Assembly: GCA_051025295.1 (NCBI GenBank)
Contig: JBMGJV010000004.1
Direction: 5' to 3' (one strand)
DNA: 64,000 nucleotides
DNA from: KBS-83 sp051025295
GTDB taxonomy: Bacteria > Acidobacteriota > Terriglobia > Terriglobales > Acidobacteriaceae
Of this stretch, positions 54,242 through 63,720 are shown one piece after another; within the stretch, counting starts at the first letter, position 1, and each line of letters begins with the position of its first letter. A model generated the notes under the pieces. It saw only the letters and a program-made list of their open reading frames with translations, had not been told where the DNA came from and did not search any database. Both the position numbers and the translations under genes were made by a program.

Positions 54242-55940
54242 GCCATTCAGCGCACGTGTGACCCGGTCGCGAGTTCCCTTGGCTCTTGCGCTACTCGTCA
54301 TCTGGGCAGGGTGGCTGTCCGAGGTCGATCCGCGCGTGCTGATCTCCCGCGGGACATGGCACTCGATCGCTGATCTGATCGGCCGCCTCTTTCCGCCAGA
54401 CCTGTCTTCAGATTTTCTGAAGGTTGCCCTGCATGCCACCTTCACCACTGCTGCTACTGCCATCATCGCGACAGCGCTTTCCGTACTGCTCGCGTTGCCG
54501 CTGGGTGTTCTGGCCAGCGGGCGGCTTTGGCGCTCGAGCATCGGCGTCCATGGTGATCCTTCCACGATGACGTGGCTGAAAGCTCTGAGTTGGGCAGCGC
54601 TGCACGGCATGGGGGCGGTGCGGTCTGTGCCGGACCTGGTGTGGGCGCTGCTCTTCGTTGCTGGCCTGGGCCTTGGCCCGCTGCCGGGAACTCTGGCGCT
54701 CGCGGTGTCTTACACGGCGCTGCTCGGGCGCGTGTATGCAGATATTTTCGACGAGGCCGATGTGCGGCCGCTTGAGGCTCTGCATGGAGTAGGCGCGTCG
54801 CGAATGCAGATCCTGCTGTTCGGGATCCTGCCGCAAAGCCGGTCGCTGCTGACCTCGTACACCCTCTACTCTTTCGAATGCTGTATCCGGTCTGCAGCCG
54901 TTCTGGGCTTCGTCGGCGCGGGCGGCCTCGGGTATGAGATCAGCCTGTCCACTCGACTGTTCGAGTTCTCGCAGGTGCTCACCCTGATGGGCTGCTTCGT
55001 GCTGCTGCTTCTGCTGGTCGACCTACTCAGCCGCGCGGTGCGCACCCGGTTGAGTTCCGGAGACATGACTGACCAGGCAAAGCCGATCTCGACTGCCCGA
55101 CGCGGCACCATAGCAGCGTCCGTCGCGCTTCTCGTGTTCCTTGCGTTTCCGATAGCTGGCGTCCGCTGGTCCGGTTTGATGGAAGCCGACACGATACCCA
55201 ACCTGCTGCGCTTCTCGGGTTCCCTGCTGCGGCCGGACTGGTCTCCAGATTTCCTGAGCAGCGTCGGCAGGCTTGCGCTGCAGACAATCAGCATCTCCGT
55301 ACTCGGAACTGCGACCGGGGCGGTGCTCGGGATGATGCTCGCATTTCCCGCGACACGGCTGCGCGTCCGACGCCATGAATCGCTCGAGCGCTCCTGGTGG
55401 CGGCGGACGCAGCGCGAGCTGGTCTACTGGGTCGCGCGTATGATAGCCAATCTGCTGCGCGCAACGCCGGAGCTGGTGTGGGTTTTGTTCTGCGTCGTGG
55501 CGGTGGGCTTCGGTCCCTTCGCCGGCTCCATCGCTTTGGGACTGCATACGGGTGGCGTGCTGGGCAAGCTGTTCGCAGAGACTATGGAGGAGAGCCCGCA
55601 GGAGCAGGTCGAGGCCTTGCTCGCGTTGGGAGCGACGCCGCTGCAATGTATGTTCTGGGCTCTGTTACCGCAGGCGTGGCTGATGATGCGGCGATACATT
55701 CTGCTTCGCTGGGATATGAATCTCCGCGCCGCGACCATCCTCGGCCTGGTTGGCGGCGGCGGCCTGGGGCAGGCGCTGTATAACGATGTTCAATTGGGTG
55801 ACTACGGCAAGGTGTCGACGCTGATCCTCGCCGTCATGGCGCTCGTGATCACGTCTGACTGGCTCAGCCAGCCGCGTGCACGAGCAGCGATCCGTGCGAC
55901 CCCGGCGCGTGTATCACTGGCGACTCAGGCTCTAGGATAG
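54201..55940 (+). CDS. Double PhnE-like ABC permease (two permease domains fused)
   Basis: A 579-residue protein made of two homologous permease halves (about 1-275 and 285-579). Each has a RSVPDLVWALLFV or RATPELVWVLFCV segment and an ATPase-contact loop (EALHGVGASRMQILLFGILP; EALLALGATPLQCMFWALLP). Usual PhnE is a single domain that dimerises, so this is a fused dimer. I start at the ATG at 54201, since the longer frame lies wholly within the ATPase gene. It completes the importer with the preceding two genes. Confidence 0.87.
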   Translation: MAPTLARSAPAFAEPFSARVTRSRVPLALALLVIWAGWLSEVDPRVLISRGTWHSIADLIGRLFPPDLSSDFLKVALHATFTTAATAIIATALSVLLALPLGVLASGRLWRSSIGVHGDPSTMTWLKALSWAALHGMGAVRSVPDLVWALLFVAGLGLGPLPGTLALAVSYTALLGRVYADIFDEADVRPLEALHGVGASRMQILLFGILPQSRSLLTSYTLYSFECCIRSAAVLGFVGAGGLGYEISLSTRLFEFSQVLTLMGCFVLLLLLVDLLSRAVRTRLSSGDMTDQAKPISTARRGTIAASVALLVFLAFPIAGVRWSGLMEADTIPNLLRFSGSLLRPDWSPDFLSSVGRLALQTISISVLGTATGAVLGMMLAFPATRLRVRRHESLERSWWRRTQRELVYWVARMIANLLRATPELVWVLFCVVAVGFGPFAGSIALGLHTGGVLGKLFAETMEESPQEQVEALLALGATPLQCMFWALLPQAWLMMRRYILLRWDMNLRAATILGLVGGGGLGQALYNDVQLGDYGKVSTLILAVMALVITSDWLSQPRARAAIRATPARVSLATQALG

Positions 55941-55960
55941 AGAGGCGTGGACCAATAGCG

Positions 55961-57016
55961 ATGGCGACCCAAACGATACCAGTACAGCGGCGTTTCGCAC
56001 TCGGCCTGGGGCTGACGAACGAGTGCAACCTCGCGTGCTCGTTTTGCTACCGCGACCCGGCGCGACTGGATCGCATTTCGCTCGAGCAGGTGCAACGCAT
56101 CCTGGCGGCGCTGCCCGTGCGCTCGGTAAATCTTGGCACCGGCGAAAACGGTATGCATCCGGACTTCCACCGCATCATCGGATGGCTGAAAGATCAGCCC
56201 TTGCGCATGACGATGACGTCGAACGGCCATAGCGTCGAGCTGCTCACGGACGAGGAACTCGGCTTCTTCAGCGATATCGAGTTCTCGCTCGACTACGACA
56301 ACCGGGCCCAGCAGGATGGTCAGCGCGGGTCGGGAAACTGGGATTTGATTCATCAGCAGGCGGCCCGTTGCCGCGCTGCAGGCGTCCCTGTGACTGTAAT
56401 CGCGGTAATGATGAAGTCGAACTACAAGAATCTGGCGAATGTAGCACGCATCGCGAAGCAATATGACGCGCCGCTGCGCATCAATGTGTATCAATCTGTG
56501 CGCACTGATATTTATGCGCTCACTTACAACGAATACTGGGAGGGTTTTCGTCTTCTGCTCGAGCAGACAGACCTGATCAGTACGGGGGAGCCGCTGGTTC
56601 GCGCCATGGCCGGTCTGCCGGCTCGCCAGGGCGGCTGCGGTTGCGGCACGGTGCGCGTCACCCCGCGCGGTACCGTGCAGCCATGTGTCTACTGGCCGGG
56701 GGAGGGCGATCCGCTGAGTGTGCTGCTCGATCAGGGACCAGCAGTGATCGAGACTCAGGCGTTCGTGGACGCACGCTCTCTGCCGCAAGCATGCCAGGGA
56801 TGTGCGCACGTCGAGCCCTGCTACGGCGGATGCGCGGGGCGCAGGCGGCTCCATCACGAACTGGCGAACCCCGACTTCTACTGCCCGATAGTGCGCGGAG
56901 AATCCCGCCCGCTGCACGTCACGATGGCACCCCACCGCGATCTACCAAAGAGCGAGAGCGCATGCACCACGATCGTGATGGCGCGTGAGACGGACACAGG
57001 AGAGATGGATCGATGA
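55961..57016 (+). CDS. Radical SAM/SPASM protein next to SelD
   Basis: A 351-residue enzyme with Cys22, Cys26 and Cys29 (CNLACSFC), a GTGENGMHP motif at the SAM strand, and a Cys-rich C-terminal SPASM region (GGCGCG, QPCVYW, CQGCAHVEPCYGGC, FYCP) for one or two auxiliary [4Fe-4S] clusters. SPASM enzymes usually modify peptides or proteins, though no small precursor gene is visible nearby. It overlaps selD by 4 bases, so the two are tightly linked. It could form a Se-C bond or mature a selenium-dependent product; this is inference. Confidence 0.85.
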   Translation: MATQTIPVQRRFALGLGLTNECNLACSFCYRDPARLDRISLEQVQRILAALPVRSVNLGTGENGMHPDFHRIIGWLKDQPLRMTMTSNGHSVELLTDEELGFFSDIEFSLDYDNRAQQDGQRGSGNWDLIHQQAARCRAAGVPVTVIAVMMKSNYKNLANVARIAKQYDAPLRINVYQSVRTDIYALTYNEYWEGFRLLLEQTDLISTGEPLVRAMAGLPARQGGCGCGTVRVTPRGTVQPCVYWPGEGDPLSVLLDQGPAVIETQAFVDARSLPQACQGCAHVEPCYGGCAGRRRLHHELANPDFYCPIVRGESRPLHVTMAPHRDLPKSESACTTIVMARETDTGEMDR

Positions 57017-58077
57017 GCGAGTCTGTAATCGACACAGCGAACGTGAAACTGACCGCGCAAGTGAAGGCCGGCGGCTGCGCGAGCAAGATCAGCCCCGCAG
57101 TTCTGGATCGGGTGCTGTCGCAACTGCCGAAGCAGACCAACCCGAACGTTCTGGTGGGTTTTGAGACCGCCGATGACGCCGGCATTTACAAGCTGACCGA
57201 CGATCTGGCGCTCGTGCAGACGGTCGATTTCTTTACCCCGATGGTCGACGACCCTTACACCTACGGCCAGATCGCAGCGACGAATGCGCTCAGCGATGTG
57301 TACGCGATGGGCGGTATTCCGATCAGCGCGCTTGCCGTGCTCGCCTATCCCGAGAACGGCGATCTGGACACCCTGGCGGCGATCATGCGCGGTGGTCTCT
57401 CGAAGATGCAGGAGGCCGGCTGCGCCGTGATCGGCGGCCACAGCGTGAAAGACGCAGAGATGAAGTTTGGCTACGCCGTGACTGGCACGATTCACCCGGA
57501 CCGCGTGCTCAAGAACAAGGGCGCGCAGGTTGGCGATGTGCTGTTCCTGACCAAGGCAATCGGCACTGGCGTGATCACGACTGCGATCAAGCGCGGCGTC
57601 GCACAGCAGGACTGGATTGATTCCGCCGTGAAGAGCATGACCACACTCAACAAGAATGCAGCCGTGGCGATTACAGAAGCAGGACTTCGTGTGAACGCGA
57701 TGACGGACGTGACCGGCTTCGGTCTGGCGGGGCACGCACGCGAGATGGCGCTGGCCAGTGGCGTCGCCATCGAATTCACGATGCGTGACATTCCTTTGCT
57801 CAACGGTGCCCTTGAATGTGTGCGCGCGAAGACGATTCCTAGTGGACTGGTCACGAATCGCGAGTTCGCCGAATGTGTTGTCGAACCACAGGCGGACATC
57901 GCGCCCGATCTGCTGACGCTGTTTTTCGATCCGCAGACAGCCGGAGGACTGCTCATCTCTCTTGATTCGCGGGATGCTGCGAAGCTCGAGAACATCACTC
58001 GTGAAGTGGGCACACCGGCCATGCGCATCGGGCGCGTGATCGAACGCGGTGATGGGAAACCCATCCGCCTGCTGTAG
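57013..58077 (+). CDS. selD: Selenophosphate synthase (selenide, water dikinase)
   Basis: A 354-residue SelD. The catalytic Cys22 and Lys25 (GGCASKIS) match Cys17 and Lys20 of E. coli SelD, while the second Cys of the usual GCGCK is Ser24. ATP-binding blocks include VDFFTPMVDDP, AATNALSDVYAMGG, IGGHSVKD and MTDVTGFGLAGH. It makes selenophosphate from selenide and ATP, the donor for selenocysteine, selenouridine, the Se-cofactor of molybdenum enzymes or selenoneine. None of selA, selB, selU (mnmH), yqeB or yqeC is present in the window. It overlaps the radical SAM gene. Confidence 0.93.
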   Translation: MSESVIDTANVKLTAQVKAGGCASKISPAVLDRVLSQLPKQTNPNVLVGFETADDAGIYKLTDDLALVQTVDFFTPMVDDPYTYGQIAATNALSDVYAMGGIPISALAVLAYPENGDLDTLAAIMRGGLSKMQEAGCAVIGGHSVKDAEMKFGYAVTGTIHPDRVLKNKGAQVGDVLFLTKAIGTGVITTAIKRGVAQQDWIDSAVKSMTTLNKNAAVAITEAGLRVNAMTDVTGFGLAGHAREMALASGVAIEFTMRDIPLLNGALECVRAKTIPSGLVTNREFAECVVEPQADIAPDLLTLFFDPQTAGGLLISLDSRDAAKLENITREVGTPAMRIGRVIERGDGKPIRLL

Positions 58078-58084
58078 GAAAGCT

Positions 58085-58831
58085 ATGTCGACCGCCGCAC
58101 GCCACTACGAAGATCTTCTAGCGGAGCACTACCTCTGGATGTACGGGGTGCCGTTCGAAACGAAAGTTGCGGAACAGAAATCTCTGCTCGCGCATGCTAT
58201 CGCTTTGCTAGCACCCGGTCTTGACCGGGGGGTCGCGTTCGACCTGGGTAGTGGTCCCGGGGTTCAGAGCATTGCGCTTGCCGAGCTGGGGTTTGCTCCT
58301 GTGATCGCGATCGATTCCAGCCGGCGTCTTCTGGACGAGTTACTCGCGCGCCGTACGGCTCATCCAATCGAAGCACGGCACGCGGACCTGACTACACTGA
58401 GCGCCCTGAACATGCCTCAGAATGCCTCTGCAATTGTTTGCATGGGAGATACGCTGACCCATCTTCCTTCCAAAACTGCTGTTGAGACGCTGTTCGCGGA
58501 TGCACATCGAAAGCTCGCACCCGGCGGCATTTTCGTTCTGACCTACCGAGACCTGACCGGCGAACTCCACGGGATCGATCGCTTTCTGCCCGTCCAGGCT
58601 GATGATCGTAAGATCATGACCTGCTTTCTCGAGTATGTGAGCGAAGAGTCTGTCCTCGTCCATGATTTGATTCATGTGCGAAAGGAGAGCGGATGGGAGT
58701 TGAAGAAGAGCAGCTATCAGAAGCTCCGTCTCGCTCCGGACTGGGTAGCGACTGCTCTCAGCAATGCCGGCTTCGCGAGCGTACGTCAGGAGCAGGCAGG
58801 CAGGCTCCTCCTCTGTGTAGCGAAGAAGTAG
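58085..58831 (+). CDS. Class I SAM-dependent methyltransferase
   Basis: A 248-residue Rossmann methyltransferase. Motif I is VAFDLGSGPGVQS, then VIAIDSS and the post-I region with CMGDTLTHLP. It has no Cys-rich arsenic site, so it is not an ArsM. The start is the ATG at 58085 with AGGAAAG upstream, 7 bases after selD. As the last gene of the locus it may methylate the selenium-containing product or detoxify selenide by methylation; the substrate is unknown. Confidence 0.85.
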   Translation: MSTAARHYEDLLAEHYLWMYGVPFETKVAEQKSLLAHAIALLAPGLDRGVAFDLGSGPGVQSIALAELGFAPVIAIDSSRRLLDELLARRTAHPIEARHADLTTLSALNMPQNASAIVCMGDTLTHLPSKTAVETLFADAHRKLAPGGIFVLTYRDLTGELHGIDRFLPVQADDRKIMTCFLEYVSEESVLVHDLIHVRKESGWELKKSSYQKLRLAPDWVATALSNAGFASVRQEQAGRLLLCVAKK

Positions 58832-58860
58832 CTGCGAACAACAGCCAAGGTGAGGTTCAG

Positions 58861-58884
58861 CCGTTCCTCGCCTACACGGAACGG
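58861..58884. other. Inverted repeat between convergent genes
   Basis: CCGTTCC and GGAACGG form a seven-base stem with a ten-base loop between the methyltransferase and phosphoesterase stops. It lacks a T-run on either side, so it could act only as a weak or factor-assisted bidirectional terminator. Confidence 0.4.
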
Positions 58885-58919
58885 AGCTCGCGAGAGCGTA
58901 CGTATGCCGCAGTCCTCCT

Positions 58920-59861
58920 CTAGTTCTGGAAGAACTCGGTCATCTGTGGTGCGGCATCGGCTCCATTAGGGATGTTGGCTACGCCGAGTGCTTTCATCGT
59001 AAGTGACAGCAGGCTGCGGTGATCGTATTCCTGCGTAGTGCCCGAGTGTCCAGCCTTCACATGCGAGCCGACAAGAACCGCGACGACGTGCCCACCACCA
59101 TTGGTGACATCATCCGCCGACTCATCAAACGTAATGATGAGGAGTCCGCTTTGCGAGAATGCAGGATTCGCAAGCAGTGGTGCGACGTTGGTCTGTAGCC
59201 AGTTGTCCGCATGCTGCAGACGGCTGCTCAACGAGCAACTAAGGATGCTGCCATCCGCGCAGCTGTGAACATCATTCTGCGCATTCGGAATGATGAAGGA
59301 ATAGTTTGGCAGCCTGCTGCTGTTCAAATCAGTTGCAAATTGCGCGAAAGGCACGACACTTGCCGTGAGGGCTGCGCTCTGCTTCACATCGCTGAGATAC
59401 ACGAAGGGATTGTGGTGCTGCAGATATGAGCCGCTATCGCCGCCGAGGTAACCAGTCGAGGGCAATGACTCCGCGTACACCTTCCACGTCTTGCTGGCGG
59501 CTGTCAGTTCTCGCGCGACGTTATCGGTACTCACCGTATCTCCGTAGAAATCATTGTTGGTCAGTGGCAGCCCGGTCGTGAGGATGAAGTAATTGGGAAG
59601 CGATGGGTGCGAATTCGCGTAGTAGTGCGGCACCATGGCTCCCTTGGTCATCAGGCTGTTCAGGTAGGGCATGTTCTGGGTGCCGATCACGTCGCCATAG
59701 TTTGCGTTTTCCAGAGTGATGATCGCGACATGCTGCACCTGCGGCACGCTCGCTGTCGCGCCTCCCGAGCCATTCCCCACGTTGCCTGAGTAGCCGCCGC
59801 AGCCTGAGACGAGAACAGCAACTACCGAGGTAAGCAGGAGAGACGTAGGCGTTTTAGACAT
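58920..59861 (-). CDS. Secreted phosphoesterase-family lipoprotein (acid phosphatase/phospholipase C-like)
   Basis: A 313-residue lipoprotein with the lipobox VSGCGG. It belongs to the phosphoesterase family (PF04185): HVAIITLENANYGDVIGT with the metal-binding Glu-Asn pair, NSHPSLPNYF, and LIITFDESADD and GGHVVAV near the end. It is probably a non-specific acid phosphatase at the cell surface. It is 92 bases downstream of the HAD gene; a GCAACT/AGTTGC pair lies at 59901-59919 in that gap. Confidence 0.85.
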   Translation of the reverse strand: MSKTPTSLLLTSVVAVLVSGCGGYSGNVGNGSGGATASVPQVQHVAIITLENANYGDVIGTQNMPYLNSLMTKGAMVPHYYANSHPSLPNYFILTTGLPLTNNDFYGDTVSTDNVARELTAASKTWKVYAESLPSTGYLGGDSGSYLQHHNPFVYLSDVKQSAALTASVVPFAQFATDLNSSRLPNYSFIIPNAQNDVHSCADGSILSCSLSSRLQHADNWLQTNVAPLLANPAFSQSGLLIITFDESADDVTNGGGHVVAVLVGSHVKAGHSGTTQEYDHRSLLSLTMKALGVANIPNGADAAPQMTEFFQN

Positions 59862-59953
59862 ATAGCCTCAGATGCTGCGAGTTGCAATCGGGTAAGTACG
59901 GCAACTCGGCTCAAGTTGCTTCGTGTCTTGCGCTCAGGCTTATCTATGTCGTC

Positions 59954-60652
59954 TTACAACCTCTGCTCTGCGCGGATGAGTTGATCCGCGACTTCGTTAA
60001 GATTGCGGCCGGTAAAGTCCGGTGCTGACACAAGCGGAAACCAGGCAGTCCCGAACCGTTGCACCAAGGCCGCCTTGTACCCGCAGGCGCTCGCGCCGAT
60101 CAGATCCCACGGATGTGCTGCGATCATCGTCAGGCGGGAAGGCTCGATTGCAAGGTCTTGCGCTACATACCTGTAAGGCTCTGGGGCAGGCTTGTAGGTG
60201 CGTACCGCCTCGACAGAAAATACACGGTCGAAGAGCGTCGCCAGTCCAGCATGCTCGATCTGTTTGTGTGCAGTGGCTTGCGATGAGTTTGTAAGTGCTA
60301 CTGTGCGGAATCCATGCTCTCTCAAACGGCGCAAGGCGTCGGCTACTTCAGGATGGGGCGGCAGCGATCCCAGCGCCTGTACGATGTCGCTGGCTTCGTT
60401 CTCGTCCAGGGCGACATTGTGACTCTCCGCAACCATTCGCAGCGCCGCGTCGGCCAAGACGCCAAAGTCCGCGTACTGATTTACCTGGGTCATGGTTTGA
60501 GAGTAGAGGAGGAGCTGAGCAAACCACTGTTTCAGGACGGCGCCCTCGCCGAACAGCTTCTCGAACCGAGGCCGCAGTGCGCTGACATCGAGCAAAGTCT
60601 CGTTTACGTCGAAGACCAGGACGGAGGCCACTGCCCCCTGCTGCTTTGTCAC
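59954..60652 (-). CDS. HAD-family hydrolase, haloacid dehalogenase type II-like
   Basis: A 232-residue HAD protein. The nucleophile Asp15 is in VFDVNETLLDV, motif II is ALTNSSQ, and the catalytic Lys region is VRTYKPAPEPY with MIAAHPWDLIGA. It resembles type II 2-haloacid dehalogenases, but the substrate may be a phosphate ester. The start is GTG at 60652. It sits 201 bases after the cyclase/TPR gene on the same strand. Confidence 0.85.
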   Translation of the reverse strand: MTKQQGAVASVLVFDVNETLLDVSALRPRFEKLFGEGAVLKQWFAQLLLYSQTMTQVNQYADFGVLADAALRMVAESHNVALDENEASDIVQALGSLPPHPEVADALRRLREHGFRTVALTNSSQATAHKQIEHAGLATLFDRVFSVEAVRTYKPAPEPYRYVAQDLAIEPSRLTMIAAHPWDLIGASACGYKAALVQRFGTAWFPLVSAPDFTGRNLNEVADQLIRAEQRL

Positions 60653-60853
60653 GATTCATCTCCAAACCGAAAGTGTGTACTCCGATTTGGATTCCTGCCT
60701 GGTGGAAGAGGTGCGGCGGTGGTCGGCATTTCTCTTCGATGGCGTGCGCGCCGAAGCGCTGCAAGCGCAGATATCAGCGAAGGGGTGGAGCGAAACCTGC
60801 GGGTCAAACATAGACGCCGGCGAACCGGAGGGCGCGCTTCCCTGCGCGCAGCA

Positions 60854-63442
60854 TCAGTTGTGGTGTTCGCGTCCGTTCTGAATGCTAACAGGCTGTACAT
60901 GCGAAGCGGGCTGCATGCCCTCTGCCACTGTTCCTGGCACCATCTTCACGAGACGGCGAAGGGCGTCAGCGACGAGCGGGTCGCCCTGCTGCCGCGAGCG
61001 CACGGCGACGAACGATTCCAGCGCCTGAACGCCCGAGGTGCTATGCATGCCAAGACGAGCGAGGCCGTCGTAGTAGTTCACGACGGGAACGATGTGGAAG
61101 GTGGGCTCCTCGTCGAGAAAGAGCGCGCTTGCCTCACCGGTTCTGCGCAAGCAGGTGTCAAACTCAGAATCCGCCTCGGTGTAAGCCTTGGCCGCGAGAT
61201 ACGCACGTCCGAGGTAGAAGTGCATCAGCCACACGTCGGCGATCTTCTGCCCTTCGCGCAGCTCAGCGATGGCCGGAATCGGCTTGCCAGATTCCAGGAG
61301 CGCTGCTCCCGCAATCAAATGTGCATACGAGCGGGCGTCCACGTTCAGCTCTGATCCGAGGCTATTCGCAATGACGTTTGCTTTCGCGGGAGCACCTGAT
61401 TCGACATAAGCGAGCGAAGCCAGCACGCGCGGCCCTACGTCCTGCGACAACTCAGTGGCATGGTCGGCGGCGCCCAGCGCGGCGGCTGCATGGTGGCGAT
61501 AGCTCTCCGCTTCGGCCAGGTTCGCCCACTTGATGGCGGCCTCGTCGCGGTTCTTCTTGCTGCTGTCCTCCTCAGCGCCCTTGCGGAGCAGCGCAGTCGC
61601 ATCCTCCAGCCTGCCCTCGTAGAGCGCGAGGTCGGCCTTGCCAAGCATGGCGCGCGATGCACCGGCGTCATTCAAAGCGCTGAGTGCGTCCCATGTCGCT
61701 GAAGTCTGTGGCCGCCCGAGTGCGAGCTCAGAGATCGCCTTTCCGACAAACGCCAGATTGAACTTTGGGTTGAGTTCGAGTACCCGGTCCTGCTCGGAGA
61801 TGGCCCGCTCGAACTGGCCGGCATACATCGCGTACAGCCCGACATTGTTCCGCTGCAGCACGTTGTTCGGTGCGAGCGACAGCGACTGGATACCTTCCTT
61901 GAGCGCGCGATCCATGTCACGCGCGTAGAAATACGCCAAGGCCAGATTGGCGTGACCCGCTGAGTCGGCCGGGTACTTGCTCAGCAACTGGGTGTACTCA
62001 TCGATGGCCTTGGGATAGTCCCGCTCCAGAAGATAGTAACCGCCTCGCGTACGATACCGCTCGCGTTCCGACATGCGACCGATGGTCGCCATCGCCTGCT
62101 GAAAGTAGGTGGCAGCCACCTGCTTGTTGCCAGAGTTGTACTCCATGACGGCGAGACCGGAGTAGGCACGGCCCATCTTCGGATCGAGCTTCAGCGCCTG
62201 TCTGTATGCGGCGATGGCCTCCGGGTAATTGCCACTCCACTGAAAGTCCTGTGCCTGCGCATAGGCCTTCGCTGCTTCAACCGATGTGGTGGTGTACGTC
62301 TCGGCCGCGTTCAACTGCGCTGAGGCGGGCGTTGTATCACCGAGCGCCGTACGGATGCGGGTCGCCAGCTTTGGCAGATCGCGCACCACCTCATCTCGCG
62401 CCTGCGCGCGAACACTATCGTGTTCGATCACTTTTCCAGTGACGGTGTTCACTGTGCGGGTGCTCAGCACAAAGCCGCTGCCTTTGCGCTCGACTTCTCC
62501 GGACACGATGTACGCAATGCCCTCGCGGCGGGACAGCATACGAGCGGCGTTCTCGTCCAAATCGGCGCCACCGTTCGTCAACTGCCGAACCAGCTTCTTG
62601 GCAGCGCTCCGGTTGTAGATATTGATGAACGATGCGCCTTCGAGGGCGGTCGCAATCGGCTGCTCGAGCGACTTCTCGAAGACAGGGTCGCCTGTCTTGT
62701 TTTGAAAATCGGCGACGAGCACTGAGACTTCCGGCGGCACGCGGGTGTCTCGCCGCAAGGACTTCATCAAGAGACCGAGGGCGATCAGCACGATGGCGAC
62801 TATCGTCAAGTCATACAGGCGCCTGCGGCGGCGCTGTCCGTTGTTGAGCACCGCGGCATGGCGCAGGCCGGCTTTGTCGTAGTCCGCGTCCCACAGAACC
62901 ACGTCACCCACGCCTTTGAGCGCGTAGGTGCCAAGCCGGCGCATGCGAATGCCGTCCAGGTCACCGATGGTGCGACGGGCGGCGTCGGTGACGATGATCT
63001 GTTCCGCAGAGCCGACGGACTCCGCGCGCGCAGCGAGGTCGACGTCAGAGCCGTGCCAGCTATTTTCGAAATACTCTGGCGTGCCGATATGCAGCCCGAT
63101 CCGCAATCGAAGGAAGCCGGAGGGGGTCTGAATGGGATCGTCGCGTAAGCGCTTCTGAATGGCGGCACAGCACTCGAGGGCGGTGCTCGGGTCCTCGAAG
63201 GTGAGGAAGAACGAGTCACCGATGGTCATGATCTCGCGGCCGTTGTAGAGGGCCAGCGTTTCGCGGACAGACCGGAGGTGGCGACTCTGGATATTCGCGA
63301 GATAGGCGCGGTCGCGCGAGGAAGAGTCCGGGCCAAGCGAGGCCGCTCGCTTCGCCGCGCTCGAGCCGACCATGTCGGTGAAGACAAGCGCGATCGGTAC
63401 GGTAAGACGCTCTACCTCTTCAACGTATTCCGTTTGTTCCAC
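60854..63442 (-). CDS. Class III cyclase-domain protein with TPR repeats
   Basis: An 862-residue protein. Residues 15-195 are an adenylate/guanylate cyclase domain (VFTDMVGSS and MTIGDSFFLTF give the two metal Asp). A membrane segment is at about 212-232 (LTIVAIVLIALGLLM), followed by a FlgO-like region (about 245-375) and then TPR repeats (about 395-820, with YPEAIAAYRQALKLDP and similar). The usual Asn in the GxxVNxAAR motif is Asp here (GSDVDLAAR). The long periplasmic TPR part may sense protein partners while the cytoplasmic cyclase signals. The start is GTG at 63442. Confidence 0.85.
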   Translation of the reverse strand: MEQTEYVEEVERLTVPIALVFTDMVGSSAAKRAASLGPDSSSRDRAYLANIQSRHLRSVRETLALYNGREIMTIGDSFFLTFEDPSTALECCAAIQKRLRDDPIQTPSGFLRLRIGLHIGTPEYFENSWHGSDVDLAARAESVGSAEQIIVTDAARRTIGDLDGIRMRRLGTYALKGVGDVVLWDADYDKAGLRHAAVLNNGQRRRRRLYDLTIVAIVLIALGLLMKSLRRDTRVPPEVSVLVADFQNKTGDPVFEKSLEQPIATALEGASFINIYNRSAAKKLVRQLTNGGADLDENAARMLSRREGIAYIVSGEVERKGSGFVLSTRTVNTVTGKVIEHDSVRAQARDEVVRDLPKLATRIRTALGDTTPASAQLNAAETYTTTSVEAAKAYAQAQDFQWSGNYPEAIAAYRQALKLDPKMGRAYSGLAVMEYNSGNKQVAATYFQQAMATIGRMSERERYRTRGGYYLLERDYPKAIDEYTQLLSKYPADSAGHANLALAYFYARDMDRALKEGIQSLSLAPNNVLQRNNVGLYAMYAGQFERAISEQDRVLELNPKFNLAFVGKAISELALGRPQTSATWDALSALNDAGASRAMLGKADLALYEGRLEDATALLRKGAEEDSSKKNRDEAAIKWANLAEAESYRHHAAAALGAADHATELSQDVGPRVLASLAYVESGAPAKANVIANSLGSELNVDARSYAHLIAGAALLESGKPIPAIAELREGQKIADVWLMHFYLGRAYLAAKAYTEADSEFDTCLRRTGEASALFLDEEPTFHIVPVVNYYDGLARLGMHSTSGVQALESFVAVRSRQQGDPLVADALRRLVKMVPGTVAEGMQPASHVQPVSIQNGREHHN

Positions 63443-63680
63443 AAGGAGTCGCTCTATCAGCCTTCGGGCCTACAGCATAGCGCCTAAGCGGGTTTGTCCT
63501 CTAGTGCTGGTTTGCAGACAGCGCGCAATATCTTGCAGTCGCCTGCTGTTCGCAAGCGGGACGAATACAAAGTAGATATGTGAATTTAGTCGAGGTTGAC
63601 GCAGATGGCGATTGACAAAGCTCTAGCCAAGTTCTGACACTCAGATAACCCCCCTCGGCCCCTGCACTGAATCAAGCCTC

Positions 63681-63696
63681 GCTCCAATCCTGGAGC
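63681..63696 (+). other. Small hairpin before the last gene
   Basis: GCTCCA-ATCC-TGGAGC forms a perfect six-base stem that contains the GGAG nearest the ATG at 63709. If that start is used, the hairpin could mask its ribosome site. The remaining part of the 63443-63720 gap shows nothing I can name. Confidence 0.35.
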
Positions 63697-63720
63697 AGCG
63701 GCAAATCTATGGGTGAAATC

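Noticed and set aside
52497..55940. Phosphonate or phosphite importer (PhnDCE)
   Set aside because: No phosphonate, phosphite or phosphate metabolism gene is nearby, whereas SelD is in the same run; selenium oxyanion import is the better reading, though not proven.
59901..59919. GCAACT/AGTTGC hairpin as a terminator of the HAD gene
   Set aside because: The six-base stem has no T-run on the minus strand; it is more likely chance or a binding site.
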